Shown piece by piece: positions 8,315 through 17,700 of a DNA stretch of 64,000 bases. Positions within the stretch are counted from its first letter, which is position 1. Each line of letters begins with the position of its first letter. The DNA comes from Streptomyces sp. NBC_00663 (GTDB lineage Bacteria; Actinomycetota; Actinomycetes; Streptomycetales; Streptomycetaceae), in the NCBI RefSeq assembly GCF_036226885.1, contig NZ_CP109027.1, positions 4,774,001-4,838,000 of the forward strand, written 5' to 3'. The notes beneath the pieces are model-generated. The model was not told where the DNA came from. It made no database searches and saw only the letters and a list, made by a program, of their open reading frames with translations. A program made the translations under genes and the position numbers.

Positions 8315-8338
8315 CGTGGTTCGCTACAGCGAACCACG
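8315..8338. promoter_or_regulatory. 24-bp palindrome, candidate autoregulatory operator
   Basis: Two perfect 11-bp arms (CGTGGTTCGCT and its reverse complement AGCGAACCACG) flank a 2-bp centre AC. The site ends 28 bp before the ATG of the adjacent helix-turn-helix gene, in the position expected of promoter or leader DNA. Perfect symmetry of this length argues for binding by a dimeric protein, most simply the product of 8367-8915. Confidence 0.65.
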
Positions 8339-8366
8339 GTATTTGGGGAAGCGATGGGGAGACGCA

Positions 8367-8915
8367 ATGGACGCCGCACAGCAGGAAGCCACCGCAAGAG
8401 CGCGGGAACTGCAGCGGAACTGGTACGGGGAGCCGCTGGGGGCGCTCTTCCGTAAGCTCATAGACGATCTTGGCCTCAACCAGGCGCGTCTCGCGGGGGT
8501 ACTGGGACTGTCGGCACCGATGCTGTCGCAGCTCATGAGCGGACAGCGGGCGAAGATCGGCAACCCGGCCGTGGTGCAGCGGGTGCAGCTGCTCCAGGAT
8601 CTGGCGCGGCAGGTCGCGGACGGCAGCGTCAGCGCCGCCGAGGCGACCGAGCGGATGGACGAGATCAAGAAGTCGCAGGGGGGCTCGGTGCTCAGCAACG
8701 CCACGACGACCACGAACAGTTCGGGAGCACCGACGGTCAAGCGGGTCGTCCGCGAGATCCAGTCGCTGCTCCGCTCCGTCGCGGCCGCCGGCGACATCAT
8801 CGACGCCGCCGACACCCTCGCCCCGACCCACCCGGAACTGGCAGAGTTCCTCCGGGTCTACGGCGCGGGACGCACGTCGGACGCCGTCACGCACTACCAG
8901 TCCCACCAGAGCTGA
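8367..8915 (+). CDS. Helix-turn-helix DNA-binding regulator
   Basis: A 182-residue protein with an XRE-like helix-turn-helix near residues 30-65 (IDDLGLNQARLAGVLGLSA, MLSQLMSGQRAKIGN). A longer alpha-helical C-terminal part (LLQDLARQVADG, VKRVVREIQSLLRS, IIDAADTLAP) probably serves dimerisation or sensing. The ATG at 8367 is selected over 8289 because GGGGAGA sits 4 nt upstream and because the operator-like palindrome would otherwise be inside the gene. The gene is followed by a strong terminator, so it is likely monocistronic. Target genes other than itself cannot be inferred. Confidence 0.82.
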   Translation: MDAAQQEATARARELQRNWYGEPLGALFRKLIDDLGLNQARLAGVLGLSAPMLSQLMSGQRAKIGNPAVVQRVQLLQDLARQVADGSVSAAEATERMDEIKKSQGGSVLSNATTTTNSSGAPTVKRVVREIQSLLRSVAAAGDIIDAADTLAPTHPELAEFLRVYGAGRTSDAVTHYQSHQS

Positions 8916-8918
8916 CGC

Positions 8919-8947
8919 GGTGAGGCGCGAGGGGGTCGCGCCTCACC
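8919..8947 (+). terminator. Hairpin terminator of the HTH gene
   Basis: A perfect 12-bp stem, GGTGAGGCGCGA (8919-8930) with TCGCGCCTCACC (8936-8947), has a GGGGG loop and begins 3 bp after the stop codon. There is no T-run, as is common in Streptomyces. Confidence 0.7.
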
Positions 8948-9159
8948 ACAGAAGGACCGGAGAACGACACGCGGGGGCGTGTCCTTCCACCGGACCCCAT
9001 CGCACGGGCTCTCATCTCCCGGGCGTGAGGGGTGCACGGGGGGGACATGAAGAGGACATGAGGGGTGTCACTCATCTCTGAGGGATACGACGGGAGTCGT
9101 ATCCCTCGCGGTGGGGGAAGCAAGGGGGGAGACCGAAGGGGGAGGAGCGACGCACAGCC

Positions 9160-10575
9160 ATGGGTGAGGTCTTCGCCGGCCGGTACGAACTCGTCGACCC
9201 GATCGGACGCGGTGGCGTCGGCGCCGTCTGGCGCGCCTGGGACCACCGGCGCCGGCGCTATGTCGCCGCCAAGGTGCTCCAGCAGAGCGACGCGCACTCC
9301 CTGCTGCGGTTCGTCCGTGAACAGGCGCTGCGGATCGACCACCCCCATGTGCTCGCGCCCGCCAGCTGGGCCGCCGACGACGACAAGGTCCTGTTCACGA
9401 TGGACCTGGTCGGCGGCGGCTCCCTGGTCCACCTGGTCGGCGACTACGGCCCGCTGCCCCCGTCCTTCGTCTGCACGCTTGTCGACCAGCTGCTGTCCGG
9501 GCTGGCCGCGGTGCACGCGGAGGACGTCGTCCACCGGGACGTCAAGCCCGCCAACCTGCTGCTGGAAGCCACCGGCACGGGCCGCCCCCGGCTGCGGCTG
9601 TCCGACTTCGGCATCGCGATGCGGCTGGGCGAACCCCGCCTGACGGAGACCAACCTCGTGGTGGGGACGCCGGGATACATCTCGCCCGAGCAGATGATGG
9701 GCTCCGAACCGGACTTCCCCGCCGACCTGTTCGCCGTAGGACTGGTCGCGCTGTATCTCCTGGAAGGCGCGCGGCCCGACTCCAAGGCGCTCGTGCAGTA
9801 CTTCGCGGCGCACGGCACACCGAGTGCGCCCAAGGGCATCCCCGAACCTCTGTGGCAGGTCGTGGCGACCCTGCTCCAGCCGGATCCGCAGGCGCGGTTC
9901 CGGACGGCCACGGGGGCGCGCAAGGCGCTCGCCTCGGCCGTGGAGCTGCTGCCCGAGCCCGGCCCCGACGACGAGCTGATCGAGATCTTCGACCAACTGG
10001 GCCCACTGCCACCGGGGTTCGGCCCCGAGGGCCCGCTCAAACAGGCGCCCGGTGTGGAGACGGGGCACCGCACTTCTGACCTCACACCACCCCGCCCTCA
10101 GCACCCTCCCGCCATGGACCCGTCGGTATCCACCGGGGCGCCGGCACAAGGCCAGGCACCGGGTCGAGGACAGGGACCGGGCCAGGGACAGGGCCGAGGA
10201 CAGGGACCGGGCCAGGGACAAGGTCAGGGACAGCACGGCGTACCACAGCAGCCCGCGCACCCGGCCCCGTTCGCCCCCCACGACCCCACCCACGTCCTGT
10301 TCTCCCCCCGCCCCCGTACCCACCCGGCACCGCCTCTGGCACCGCCCGTGACCCCTACGCCGACGCCAACGCTGCCGCGTCAGCGCGCTGATGCCTCTAC
10401 TGCTTCGTACACCGCTCAGGTCCCGCAGGTTCCCCCTCCGGCCCAGGAAACTTCCCGCCGCCGCGGCTCCCGGGCACGACGCCGACCCGGCCCCCCGGCC
10501 AAGGTGGTGTTCCCCCTCCTGCTCCTCGCGCTGATCTGCTACGCCGTGGGCTTCTGGGCGCTGACCCGCATCTGA
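9160..10575 (+). CDS. Membrane-anchored Ser/Thr protein kinase (PknB-like)
   Basis: A 471-residue kinase. The catalytic domain spans about residues 5-270: glycine loop GRGGVGAVW, VAAK lysine (about 36), HRDVKPANLL catalytic loop, DFG, and the activation-segment end GTPGYISPEQ. All key residues are intact, so activity is expected. A disordered, Pro/Gly/Gln-rich juxtamembrane region (about 290-440) includes GQGQGRGQGPGQ repeats. One transmembrane helix (VVFPLLLLALICYAVGFWAL) ends the protein only about four residues from the C-terminus, so it lacks the extracellular PASTA sensor of PknB. Start ATG at 9160 has GGAGGA about 14 nt upstream, slightly long. The substrate is unknown. Confidence 0.9.
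   Translation: MGEVFAGRYELVDPIGRGGVGAVWRAWDHRRRRYVAAKVLQQSDAHSLLRFVREQALRIDHPHVLAPASWAADDDKVLFTMDLVGGGSLVHLVGDYGPLPPSFVCTLVDQLLSGLAAVHAEDVVHRDVKPANLLLEATGTGRPRLRLSDFGIAMRLGEPRLTETNLVVGTPGYISPEQMMGSEPDFPADLFAVGLVALYLLEGARPDSKALVQYFAAHGTPSAPKGIPEPLWQVVATLLQPDPQARFRTATGARKALASAVELLPEPGPDDELIEIFDQLGPLPPGFGPEGPLKQAPGVETGHRTSDLTPPRPQHPPAMDPSVSTGAPAQGQAPGRGQGPGQGQGRGQGPGQGQGQGQHGVPQQPAHPAPFAPHDPTHVLFSPRPRTHPAPPLAPPVTPTPTPTLPRQRADASTASYTAQVPQVPPPAQETSRRRGSRARRRPGPPAKVVFPLLLLALICYAVGFWALTRI
10165..10224 (+). repeat. 30-bp tandem repeat in the kinase linker
   Basis: Copies starting at 10165 and 10195 share more than 25 identical bases and encode Gly-Gln-rich decapeptides. The repeat lies in the disordered juxtamembrane linker and its length is expected to vary between strains. 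Confidence 0.8.
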
Positions 10576-10725
10576 GCCCCGCCCCACGCACTGGCCCGGC
10601 ACCGCGCAACGGCCGTCAGAGCACCACGGCCGTCACAGCTCCACAGCCGTCACGGCACCACAACCGGCACTAGAACCGGCACTAGAACCGGCACCACAAC
10701 CGACCCACCTCACGGCCCCGCACCC

Positions 10726-12093
10726 CTACCAGGCGCCCCCGGCCCGCCGCCGAGCCACCGCCGTCCACACCCCGAGCGCCGCCAACACCAAGGTCCCGCC
10801 CCCGAGCCCGGCCGCGGCAACCACAGTCATCACGGCGTCGTTCCCGTCGTTCCCCGCGACCCCGTCACCGCCCTCACCGCCCCCGGCAGCACCCCGCCCC
10901 GGTCCCGCCGCCGCCTCGAAGGGCCCCGGAGGCTCGAACCGCCCGTCGTACGTGGGCCCCGCCTCGGCCGTGCCCTCCACCCGCACACGCAACGTCACCT
11001 CGTACGGCCCGGTGCCGTACTCCTCGCCCATCCCCTCGGCGAGATGAAGGGCCAGGTAGTACGTGCCGGCGAACCGCGTGCCGCTCACCGAGCCGAGGGA
11101 GGCATAGCGGTTGGCGTAGTCGACGGGCGGCAGCGAGCCGAGGGACGCCGACTTCTGGCTGCCGCTGTAGCCGAGGTTCACGTCGTCGACGGGACCGCGC
11201 GCGGGGTTGTACAGCGCCATGTTCAGGGCGCCGCCCATGTAACCGCCGCGACGCGTGCTGCCCAGTTCGGCGGTGGCACCGATCCGTTGCCCCCAGCCGA
11301 CCGGTACCGCGTAGAAGAGGGTCTGCCCGGGGGAGATGTCGACGCTCCAGACCCCCTGCTCCACCGCCGCGGCCGCGCCGAAGCCCGACCCTCCGGAGCG
11401 GGGAACGGCAGGCCCCGTAAGGGGATCGAGGGAACCGGAATCAGAGCTTCCCGAGCTCCCCGAGCTCCCCGTGCTCCCCGTGCTCCCCGTCGGAGTGGTC
11501 CCGACCGCCTTCTCCAGACGCGGCTCCAGGAACGGCGCCAGCTCCAGGTCCCAGTCGTCCGGCGTCGAGCTCGTCCCGGCGATGCGGTGGACGACCACGT
11601 AGTACCGGCCCTCACCCTGACACGACGTACGCCGTGCCGCGGTCTCGCGCGACCCCCACGCCACGACCGGCCGCGGGCTGCGGCTCGGCCCGACGTAGGC
11701 GCTCTCGACGGAGCAGCTACGGCTGTCGGCGTCCCGCACGGTCACCCTGATGCCGTCGGTCGCGGTCACCAGCGTGCCCGCGCGCGGGACGGCGGTGACG
11801 GAGACGTACGCGTTCGAGGTCGCGTCGAGGTCGAGGCGGTAGGAGACGTCGCTGTCCGCCGGAAGGGAGCTCTTGTAGGTCCTGCCGGGGACGAGGAGCT
11901 GGGCGTCGGCCGTGGTCGACGCACCGGTGACCGGCTGGTCGTCGGAGGCGAAGCCATAGGCACCTGACGTTCCGTCCGCCAGCGCGGGCTGCCCCGTCAG
12001 GGTGACGACCGCCAAGGCCACCCCCACGAGTGCCGGGCGCACAACGGTCCACGGCCGAGAACGCCACCGCACCGTACGCCGCCCCACCGCCAC
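10726..12093 (-). CDS. Secreted, C-terminally membrane-anchored protein of unknown function
   Basis: The family was not recognised. The chosen start is the GTG at 12093: GAGGTGGGG lies just upstream, and the protein then begins with a classic signal peptide (MAVGRRTVRWRSRPW, hydrophobic PALVGVALAVVTLTG, cleavage near ALA-DG). The longer frame back to a TTG at 12186 would run almost to the DLW-39 terminator. The exported part (about 40-395) has beta-rich segments (TYKSSLPADSDVSYRLDLDA, FAGTYYLALHLAEG) with a Ser/Gly/Thr linker. One hydrophobic helix near the C-terminus (MTVVAAAGLGGGTLVLAALG) is followed by RRR. The 150-bp gap to the kinase stop is convergent and holds short ACCGGCAC repeats. 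Confidence 0.72.
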   Translation of the reverse strand: MAVGRRTVRWRSRPWTVVRPALVGVALAVVTLTGQPALADGTSGAYGFASDDQPVTGASTTADAQLLVPGRTYKSSLPADSDVSYRLDLDATSNAYVSVTAVPRAGTLVTATDGIRVTVRDADSRSCSVESAYVGPSRSPRPVVAWGSRETAARRTSCQGEGRYYVVVHRIAGTSSTPDDWDLELAPFLEPRLEKAVGTTPTGSTGSTGSSGSSGSSDSGSLDPLTGPAVPRSGGSGFGAAAAVEQGVWSVDISPGQTLFYAVPVGWGQRIGATAELGSTRRGGYMGGALNMALYNPARGPVDDVNLGYSGSQKSASLGSLPPVDYANRYASLGSVSGTRFAGTYYLALHLAEGMGEEYGTGPYEVTLRVRVEGTAEAGPTYDGRFEPPGPFEAAAGPGRGAAGGGEGGDGVAGNDGNDAVMTVVAAAGLGGGTLVLAALGVWTAVARRRAGGAW

Positions 12094-12189
12094 CCGCCAC
12101 CCCACCTCGTCGCCGGACCGTGGCCCATCCTGCCCAGCCGGGGCGAGGCTCACCCCCGTATTCCGCGCGCCGTGTCCCGAAGGCAACGC

Positions 12190-12218
12190 AAAACCCCGAC
12201 CGCAACGGCGGCCGGGGT
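12190..12218 (-). terminator. Intrinsic terminator of the DLW-39 gene
   Basis: On the minus strand an 11-bp stem with one G-T wobble (12208-12218 with 12193-12203, loop of 4) is followed by TTTT. It lies about 55 bp after the small gene ending at 12273 and shows that this gene is a separate transcript. Confidence 0.8.
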
Positions 12219-12272
12219 CTGTTCAGAACCGGAAGTCTCAGACCGAATGTCTCAGAGCCGGATGTCAGACAC

Positions 12273-12401
12273 TCACGAACCCGTGGGCACGGAGTCAGTC
12301 GCCTCCGTCCACAGATCCTGCTCGGCGCGATCCGCCTGGATCTGGCGGTACACGAGGAGCCCGCCGATGGCGGCCAGTGCGACCAGGAGAAGCTTCTTCA
12401 C
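12273..12401 (-). CDS. DLW-39 family small membrane peptide
   Basis: A 42-residue peptide starting MKKLLLVALAAIGG. It has a single hydrophobic helix (about 4-16) and a short polar tail containing the family hallmark QDLWTEATD. The GTG start at 12401 is supported by GAGG 7 nt upstream. DLW-39 peptides are conserved in Streptomyces near oriC; their function is unknown. A -10-like TATAGT lies at 12447-12452 on the minus strand and an intrinsic terminator follows, so it has its own transcription unit. Confidence 0.87.
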   Translation of the reverse strand: MKKLLLVALAAIGGLLVYRQIQADRAEQDLWTEATDSVPTGS

Positions 12402-12741
12402 CGTGCGACCTCGTCTTTCTTTGACGTAGGGGACCTCTGGCGCCCGACTATACACACCGACCGATACCGATCGGTGACCTGCGTCAGCCCCTCAACTTCC
12501 GCCCTCCACAGCGCAGTAGAAGCGGATGACGCCGCTCCGATCGGAGGGTGATCACACCTCCACACGCGGTGACTTTTGACCCCTCTCCTCCCCTCTCCTC
12601 CGGTTTTCTGGCCCCTTGCACCCATCCGGGTGGTGTTCATCTGAACATCGACGCGCCATGGGCGTCGGTCCGTGCTTTCGCGGCCCTCATACACATCATG
12701 AGGAAAGTACGCAAATCGCCCAACCCGAAAGTAGAGGGGCC
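12402..12741. other. Divergent intergenic region between DLW-39 and DUF6344 genes
   Basis: Contains a -10-like TATAGT on the minus strand (12447-12452), a perfect 12-bp palindrome CTCCGATCGGAG (12535-12546) and a 6+2+6 palindrome TGTTCA-TC-TGAACA (12634-12647) about 95 bp before the plus-strand start. Promoters for both flanking genes are expected here. No further gene is visible. Confidence 0.55.
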
Positions 12742-13080
12742 ATGGACCGCAACAAGGCCATGAAGCTGTGGACCGCCATCGTCACCGCCTTCCTGGCGCT
12801 GTGCACGACGCTCGGACTCGTCACCACGACCGCCGCCGCGGCCGTACCCCAGACCGACACGACCCGCAGCAGCACCGAGCAGCGGACCACGACCGAGGAG
12901 CCGGCCCCGTGGGCATGGGCCTGGTCCCTGGCCCATGCCAGGTCCCTGCCCCCCACGATGAAGCAGCGCATCCGCGCCGAGGCCCACGGCAAGACGCCGA
13001 GCTGCCGCCACCGCGAGCCGTCGGACACGGAGTCGACCGACGAGACGACCGCCTGCGAAGAGACGGCCCCCACCCCCTGA
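12742..13080 (+). CDS. DUF6344 family small exported protein
   Basis: The product has 112 residues, MDRNKAMKLWTAIVTAFLALCTTLG followed by a small Ala/Thr cleavage region, so it is predicted to be secreted or N-terminally anchored. The mature part contains PPTMKQRIRAEAHGKTPSCRH, a block I associate with Streptomyces DUF6344 proteins; two cysteines (in SCRH and TACEE) could form a disulfide. ATG 12742 is preferred because AGAGGGG precedes it by 3 nt and the signal sequence then starts properly. Function unknown. Confidence 0.78.
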   Translation: MDRNKAMKLWTAIVTAFLALCTTLGLVTTTAAAAVPQTDTTRSSTEQRTTTEEPAPWAWAWSLAHARSLPPTMKQRIRAEAHGKTPSCRHREPSDTESTDETTACEETAPTP

Positions 13081-13512
13081 AGCAGCAAGCCCAAGAAGAA
13101 CCTGAAGCAGCGAGCCCGCGCAGAATTGAAGCAGCGAGCCGCGAAGCACCTGAAGCAGCAAGCACATGAAGCAGCCGCAAGCCCCCCGACGACGTACGCC
13201 CGCCCCGAAGACCAGGAATCTCAGAGCTGCTCCACAGCTGGGAAGAATGGCACTGGGTGATCCAGGAGGACGGCAGAACCGACGCCGCCGCCCCCTAGAA
13301 CCTCGACCACTGGATAGACCTACGACTTCCGCGCCCCGGTCCACCCCGCCATCCTCTGCGTACGCCGCGAGCTGTTGTTGTCGCTCGGCGACTGGATGGC
13401 AGATCAGACCTGGTCGAGCGCGAAGCCCGTATGTCTGTCACAAGCCCGTGTGTCTGTCATAGAGGAACGAGCGCGCGCACTCGCCGCCTTCCGATGGCGT
13501 ACGACCCCGGGT
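13081..13512. other. Degraded, repeat-containing stretch without an intact gene
   Basis: Just after the DUF6344 stop there are several imperfect TGAAGCAGC-containing repeats (13081-13180). A short natural-looking but orphan frame on the plus strand reads ELLHSW, EEWHWVIQEDGRTD and stops near 13300. An 18-bp direct repeat follows (13423-13459). I see no intact gene; coding relics are likely. Confidence 0.45.
13423..13459. repeat. 18-bp direct repeat (one mismatch)
   Basis: AAGCCCGTATGTCTGTCA (13423-13440) and AAGCCCGTGTGTCTGTCA (13442-13459) differ at one base and are separated by one base. They are located in the decayed stretch; no function is apparent. Confidence 0.85.
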
Positions 13513-13895
13513 TCAGCGCCCTCCCTCAGGACCGGCGAACCAACGGGCCACCGTGCGCAGAGTCGCCTCGTCGAGCCGGTCGACCAGGGCCTGTACGGCG
13601 GCCACGTCGTCCGGAGTGAGGTCGTACCGCCCCGCCTTGCTCAGCCCTGCCATCAGGACCTGATGCCGACGGTCGCGCATGCGCTCTGCGAGCTTGTCCG
13701 GCGCCCCGACCGCGGCGGCGGCAGGCTCATCAAGAACCTCCGGAACAGCAGGCGCGCAGCAGGCGCGAGGGAAGCCTCGGCGGCGGCGGACTGCCAGCCT
13801 CCGCCCTCCCCGGGCCCCCAGACCTCGACCGTCACCTCTTCGCCCCGCGCCCGCATGGTCTGGCTCATCTCGCCCACGGCGTACAGCACGGGCAC
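13513..13895 (-). pseudogene. Small gene broken by a probable 1-base deletion
   Basis: A GTG at 13895 with AGGGG 7 nt upstream opens a frame reading MPVLYAVGEMSQTMRARGEE, VEVWGPGEGGGW and AAAEASLAPAARLL. Near 13747 the natural-looking sequence moves to another frame: VPEVLDEPAAAVGAPDKLAE, RMRDRRHQVLMAGLSKAGRY, DLTPDDVAAVQALVDRLDEA, TLRTVARWFAGPEGGR, stop at 13513. Restoring one base near 13747 would give a single protein of about 125 residues. The family is not recognised. It could be a true pseudogene or a sequencing indel. The second half could also be translated alone from ATG 13680 (55 residues). Confidence 0.62.
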
Positions 13896-14000
13896 TTGTT
13901 CACCCCTAGGGAAGCGGTACGGCACGGGACCATAATTGACACCTCGTCAGATATCCAGGCCCGCTGCCCGCGCCCGGCACCCGCCGACGAGGAGGGGCAC

Positions 14001-14443
14001 ATGCCAGAACTCCGCGACGAGCCGCAGGCCTCCACGGAACCCCTGCAGAGACCCTCAGAAGAAGCCACGCCGAGCGCGCCCGCAGCGCCTACGCCCGCGC
14101 CGAGGCCGCCTGCGGGCACGCGGGCATCGGCCCGGGCGCCGTCGAGCTCGTACCGAAGAGCCCGGCCGGCCGCGCCGCCCACTCCCTGCGCCTGCCCGCC
14201 CAGTCACTGAGCGCCCTCGCCACCTCCGTCCCCGACCCGGCAGCGGACGCCCGCTGCGCCCGCAACATCGCCGCCGCGACGGCACTGGCGGCACAGACCC
14301 ACGACGAGAACACGGCACAGCCCCATGGCGAGAACGACGACCACTCACGGGCCGTCTCCCGCGAAGCCTCCCGCGCGGCCTTCCATACGGCGGTGAACGC
14401 GTCCCAAGCCGCGGCGGGCTGGATTCAGCCCCGTCCGCGCTAG
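14001..14443 (+). pseudogene. Second frameshifted gene, divergent from the previous one
   Basis: ATG 14001 has GGAGGGG 5 nt upstream and starts MPELRDEPQASTEPLQRP. From about 14050 the coding-like sequence is in another frame that has no start codon of its own for more than 100 codons: SHAERARSAYARAEAACGHA, AVELVPKSPAGRAAHSLRLP, AQSLSALATSVPDPAADARC, FHTAVNASQAAAGWI, stop at 14441-14443. The lack of any in-frame start in the second frame argues for a frameshift rather than a separate gene. An intact product would be about 145 residues, Ala-rich and helical. The family is not recognised. It is divergently arranged with the broken gene at 13513-13895. Confidence 0.58.
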
Positions 14444-14761
14444 CCGCGAACGCGAACCCCGTCGTCCGGCACCGGTCCCTCCCCTCGTGGGGACCGGTGC
14501 CGAACTGTGGGGGGGGCGCGTCGGCCCGCACCAGGGCGGCGAGGGCCGGGCAAAGGCCGGAACAAGACAGTCCGGATGCGGCCGGTGATTACTCCGGCGG
14601 AAGCTCAGGCGACGCACAGTCAACTGCGCTGTCGTGGCTTGATCCTGCCCCTTGGTGCCGTCGCCGGGGAGGTTCCGGACCTGAGGGATCGACTTTTCCG
14701 CAGGTCAGCCCTATAGAGTGAGTTTTCCGGTCCGGACGTCCAGCAGCGAGGGAAGTAAGGG
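14444..14761. other. Region upstream of the STAND NTPase gene
   Basis: No gene seen. A CCCTATAGAGTG element around 14709-14720 looks like a possible -10, about 45 bp before the GTG start, but no matching -35 was clear. The segment should contain the promoter of the large downstream gene. Confidence 0.4.
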
Positions 14762-17700
14762 GTGGGGGCCTTGAGTTCCGACTCAGGGGCACGCACGGCC
14801 TTCGCGGAACGCCTCGCACTGCTGTACCGGGAAGCCGGCAATCCGCCGCTCAAGAGCGTGTCCGAGGCGGTCGTACGCCTCCAGCGGATCGACGAACGGG
14901 GGCGTCCCGTACAGGTCTCCGCGCAGCGGATCAGCGACTGGCGCCGGGCCAGGAACGTCCCCGCACAGTTCACCGCCCTCGCGGCCGTCCTGCACATCCT
15001 CATACCCCAGGCGCGCCGCGCCCAGCCCACCCCGGCCTCCACCGGCCTCTACGACCTCGTCCACTGGCAGCGCCTGTGGGAGCAGGCGATCACCGGCTCC
15101 GCCGACGAGGAACGCCCGCCGGCCGAGACCCCGCCCCCGTCCGCGGCCGGTGTCTGCCCCTACCGGGGCCTCGCCTCGTACCGCCGTGAGGACGCCCGCT
15201 GGTTCTTCGGCCGGGAACGCAGCACCGACGCCCTCCTCACCCAGCTCCTCGCCGCGGAGCGGACCGGGGGACTGGTCATGCTCGTGGGCGCCTCGGGAGC
15301 CGGGAAGTCCTCCCTGCTCAACGCCGGTCTGGTACCCGCGCTGACCGAGGGGGGCCGGGAGGTGGTCCAGTTCGTGCCGGGCGCCGACCCGCTCGCGGAG
15401 CTGACCCGTCGTATCCCCGCACTCGCCGCCGTACCGGATCCCGCAGAACCCGACTTCGCCCGGACCGTGCGAGCCTCCGTCACCGCGTGGGCGGGCGGCG
15501 GCGCCCGGCCGGTCCTGATCGTCGACCAGTTCGAGGAGACGTTCACCCTCTGTGCCGACGAGACGGGCCGCCGTACGTTCGTCCAACTGCTGCACGCCGC
15601 GTCCGCACCCGGCGACAGCCCGAATAATCCGGATGATCCGAACGATCCGGGTGATCTGGGCGATCCGGCCCCGGTGCTGGTCGTTCTCGGGGTCCGCGCC
15701 GACTTCTACGAGCAGTGCCTCTCCTATCCCGAGCTGGCCGACGCGCTCCAGCACCGGCACATGGTGCTCGGGCCGCTGACCGGCACGGAGCTGCGCGAGG
15801 CCGTCGCCGCCCCGGCGAAGGCCGTGGGGCTTGAGCTGGAGCCGGGGCTCGCGGAGCTGATCGTGCGGGAGGTGAGCGCGGACGGGCCGCGCGGGGAGCA
15901 CGACGCGGGAGTGCTGCCGCTGCTCTCCCACGCGCTGCTGTCCACCTGGCAGCGCCGCAAGTCGGGGCGGCTGACGCTGGCCGGGTACCGGGCCGCGGGC
16001 GGTATCCAGGGCGCGGTGGCGGCGACGGCGGAGCGGGCCTGGTCGGGCCTGGACCCGGCGGCCCGTACCGCCGCGCGGCTGCTCCTGCTGCGCCTGGTCC
16101 GGCTCAGCGAGGACACCCAGGCCACCCGTCGGCGCGGCACGCGGCGTCAGCTGGCGGCGGAGTCGGCTGATCCGGACAAGACCGAGGAGTCCCTCGAGGC
16201 ACTGGTCCGGGCGCGGCTGGTGACGCTGGACGCGGAGACCGTGGAGATCACCCACGAGGCGCTGCTGCACGCCTGGCCTCGGCTGCGCGACTGGATCGAC
16301 GAGGACCGCAACGGCAATCTGCTGCGCCAGCGCCTGGAGGAGGACGGCAGATCCTGGGAGGACTCCGAGCGGGACTCCGCGCTCCTCTACCGCGGCTCAC
16401 GCCTCGAACAGGCCCATACCTGGGCGAAGTCGGCCGGCGACACCTTCCTGACCCGCAACGCGATGGAGTTCCTGGCGGCCTCGGTACGGCTGCGCAGGCG
16501 CACGGTGTGGATCAGCCGGGCTGCGATCTCGGCGCTGCTCGCTCTGACCCTGGTGGCCGTCTGTGCGGCGGTGATCGCGTGGAAGCAGCGGGACGACGCC
16601 GTCTTCGAACAGGTCGTCGCCGAGGCGGACCGCTTCCAGGACACCGACCCCTCGCTCTCCGCCCAGCTCGCCCTGGTGGCGCACCGGCTGCGCGGCGGCG
16701 ACGAGGGCGCCCGCAGCCGACTGCTGTCCACGGCGAACGCCCCGCTGGCCACCCCGCTGCTCGGCCACACCGGCGCCGTCTACCTCACCTCGTTCAGCCC
16801 GGACGGCCGCACCCTGGCCACCGCCAGCTACGACCGCACCGTCCGCCTGTGGGACGTCTCCGACCCCGGGCGCCCCAAGCCGCTCGGCCACCCCCTGACC
16901 GGGCACACCAGCTGGGTCAGCAGCGCGGTCTTCAGCCCGGACGGCCACACCCTGGCCAGCGCCTCGGACGACGGAACGATCCGCCTGTGGGACGTACGCC
17001 GGCCGAGCCGCCCGCGTTCCCTCGGCACGCCCCTGACCGGCCACGACGGCACGATCTACCTGGTCGCGTTCAGTCCCGACGGCCGCACGCTGGCCTCCGC
17101 CGGCGACGACCACACCGTGCGCCTGTGGGACATGACGGACCCGGCCCGCCCCGCACCGCTCGGCAAGCCGCTGGCCGGCTCCACCGCGGCCGTGCGGTCC
17201 GTGGCGTTCAGCCCCGACGGGCGGACCCTGGCGGCCGGGGGCGACGACGACGCGATCCGGCTGTGGAACGTGACCGACCGGCGCGCTCCCGAGCCGCTCG
17301 CCAAGCCGCTGACCGGGCACAACGGCCTCATCCACTCCGTGGCGTTCAGCCCGGACGGCCGCACCCTCGCCAGCGGCAGCACGGACGACACCGTACGGCT
17401 GTGGGACGTGGCCGACCCGCGGCGTCCCGGCCCGCTGGGCACCCCGCTGACCGGGCACACCGGTCCCGTCTGGTCGGTGGCGTTCAGCCCCGACGGCAAG
17501 CGCCTCGCCGCCGCCAGCGCGGACAGCACGGCGAGCCTGTGGAACGTCGCCAACCCCGCCTCCCCGTCCCAGATCGGGGAGCCACTGTCCGGCGCGAGCG
17601 GGGAGATGTACGCCCTCGGCTTCAGCCCCGACGGCCGCACCCTCGCCACCGGCAACGGCGACAACAAGGTCCGCCTGTGGTCGATCCCCACCTCCGACAT

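Noticed and set aside
10165..10240. CRISPR-like repeats
   Set aside because: The repeats are tandem, in frame within the kinase linker, and have no unique spacers. No CRISPR array or cas gene was seen anywhere in the window.
13180..13935. Plus-strand ORFs across the decayed patch as intact genes
   Set aside because: Shadow-like composition; the coding signal lies on the minus strand in two frames instead.
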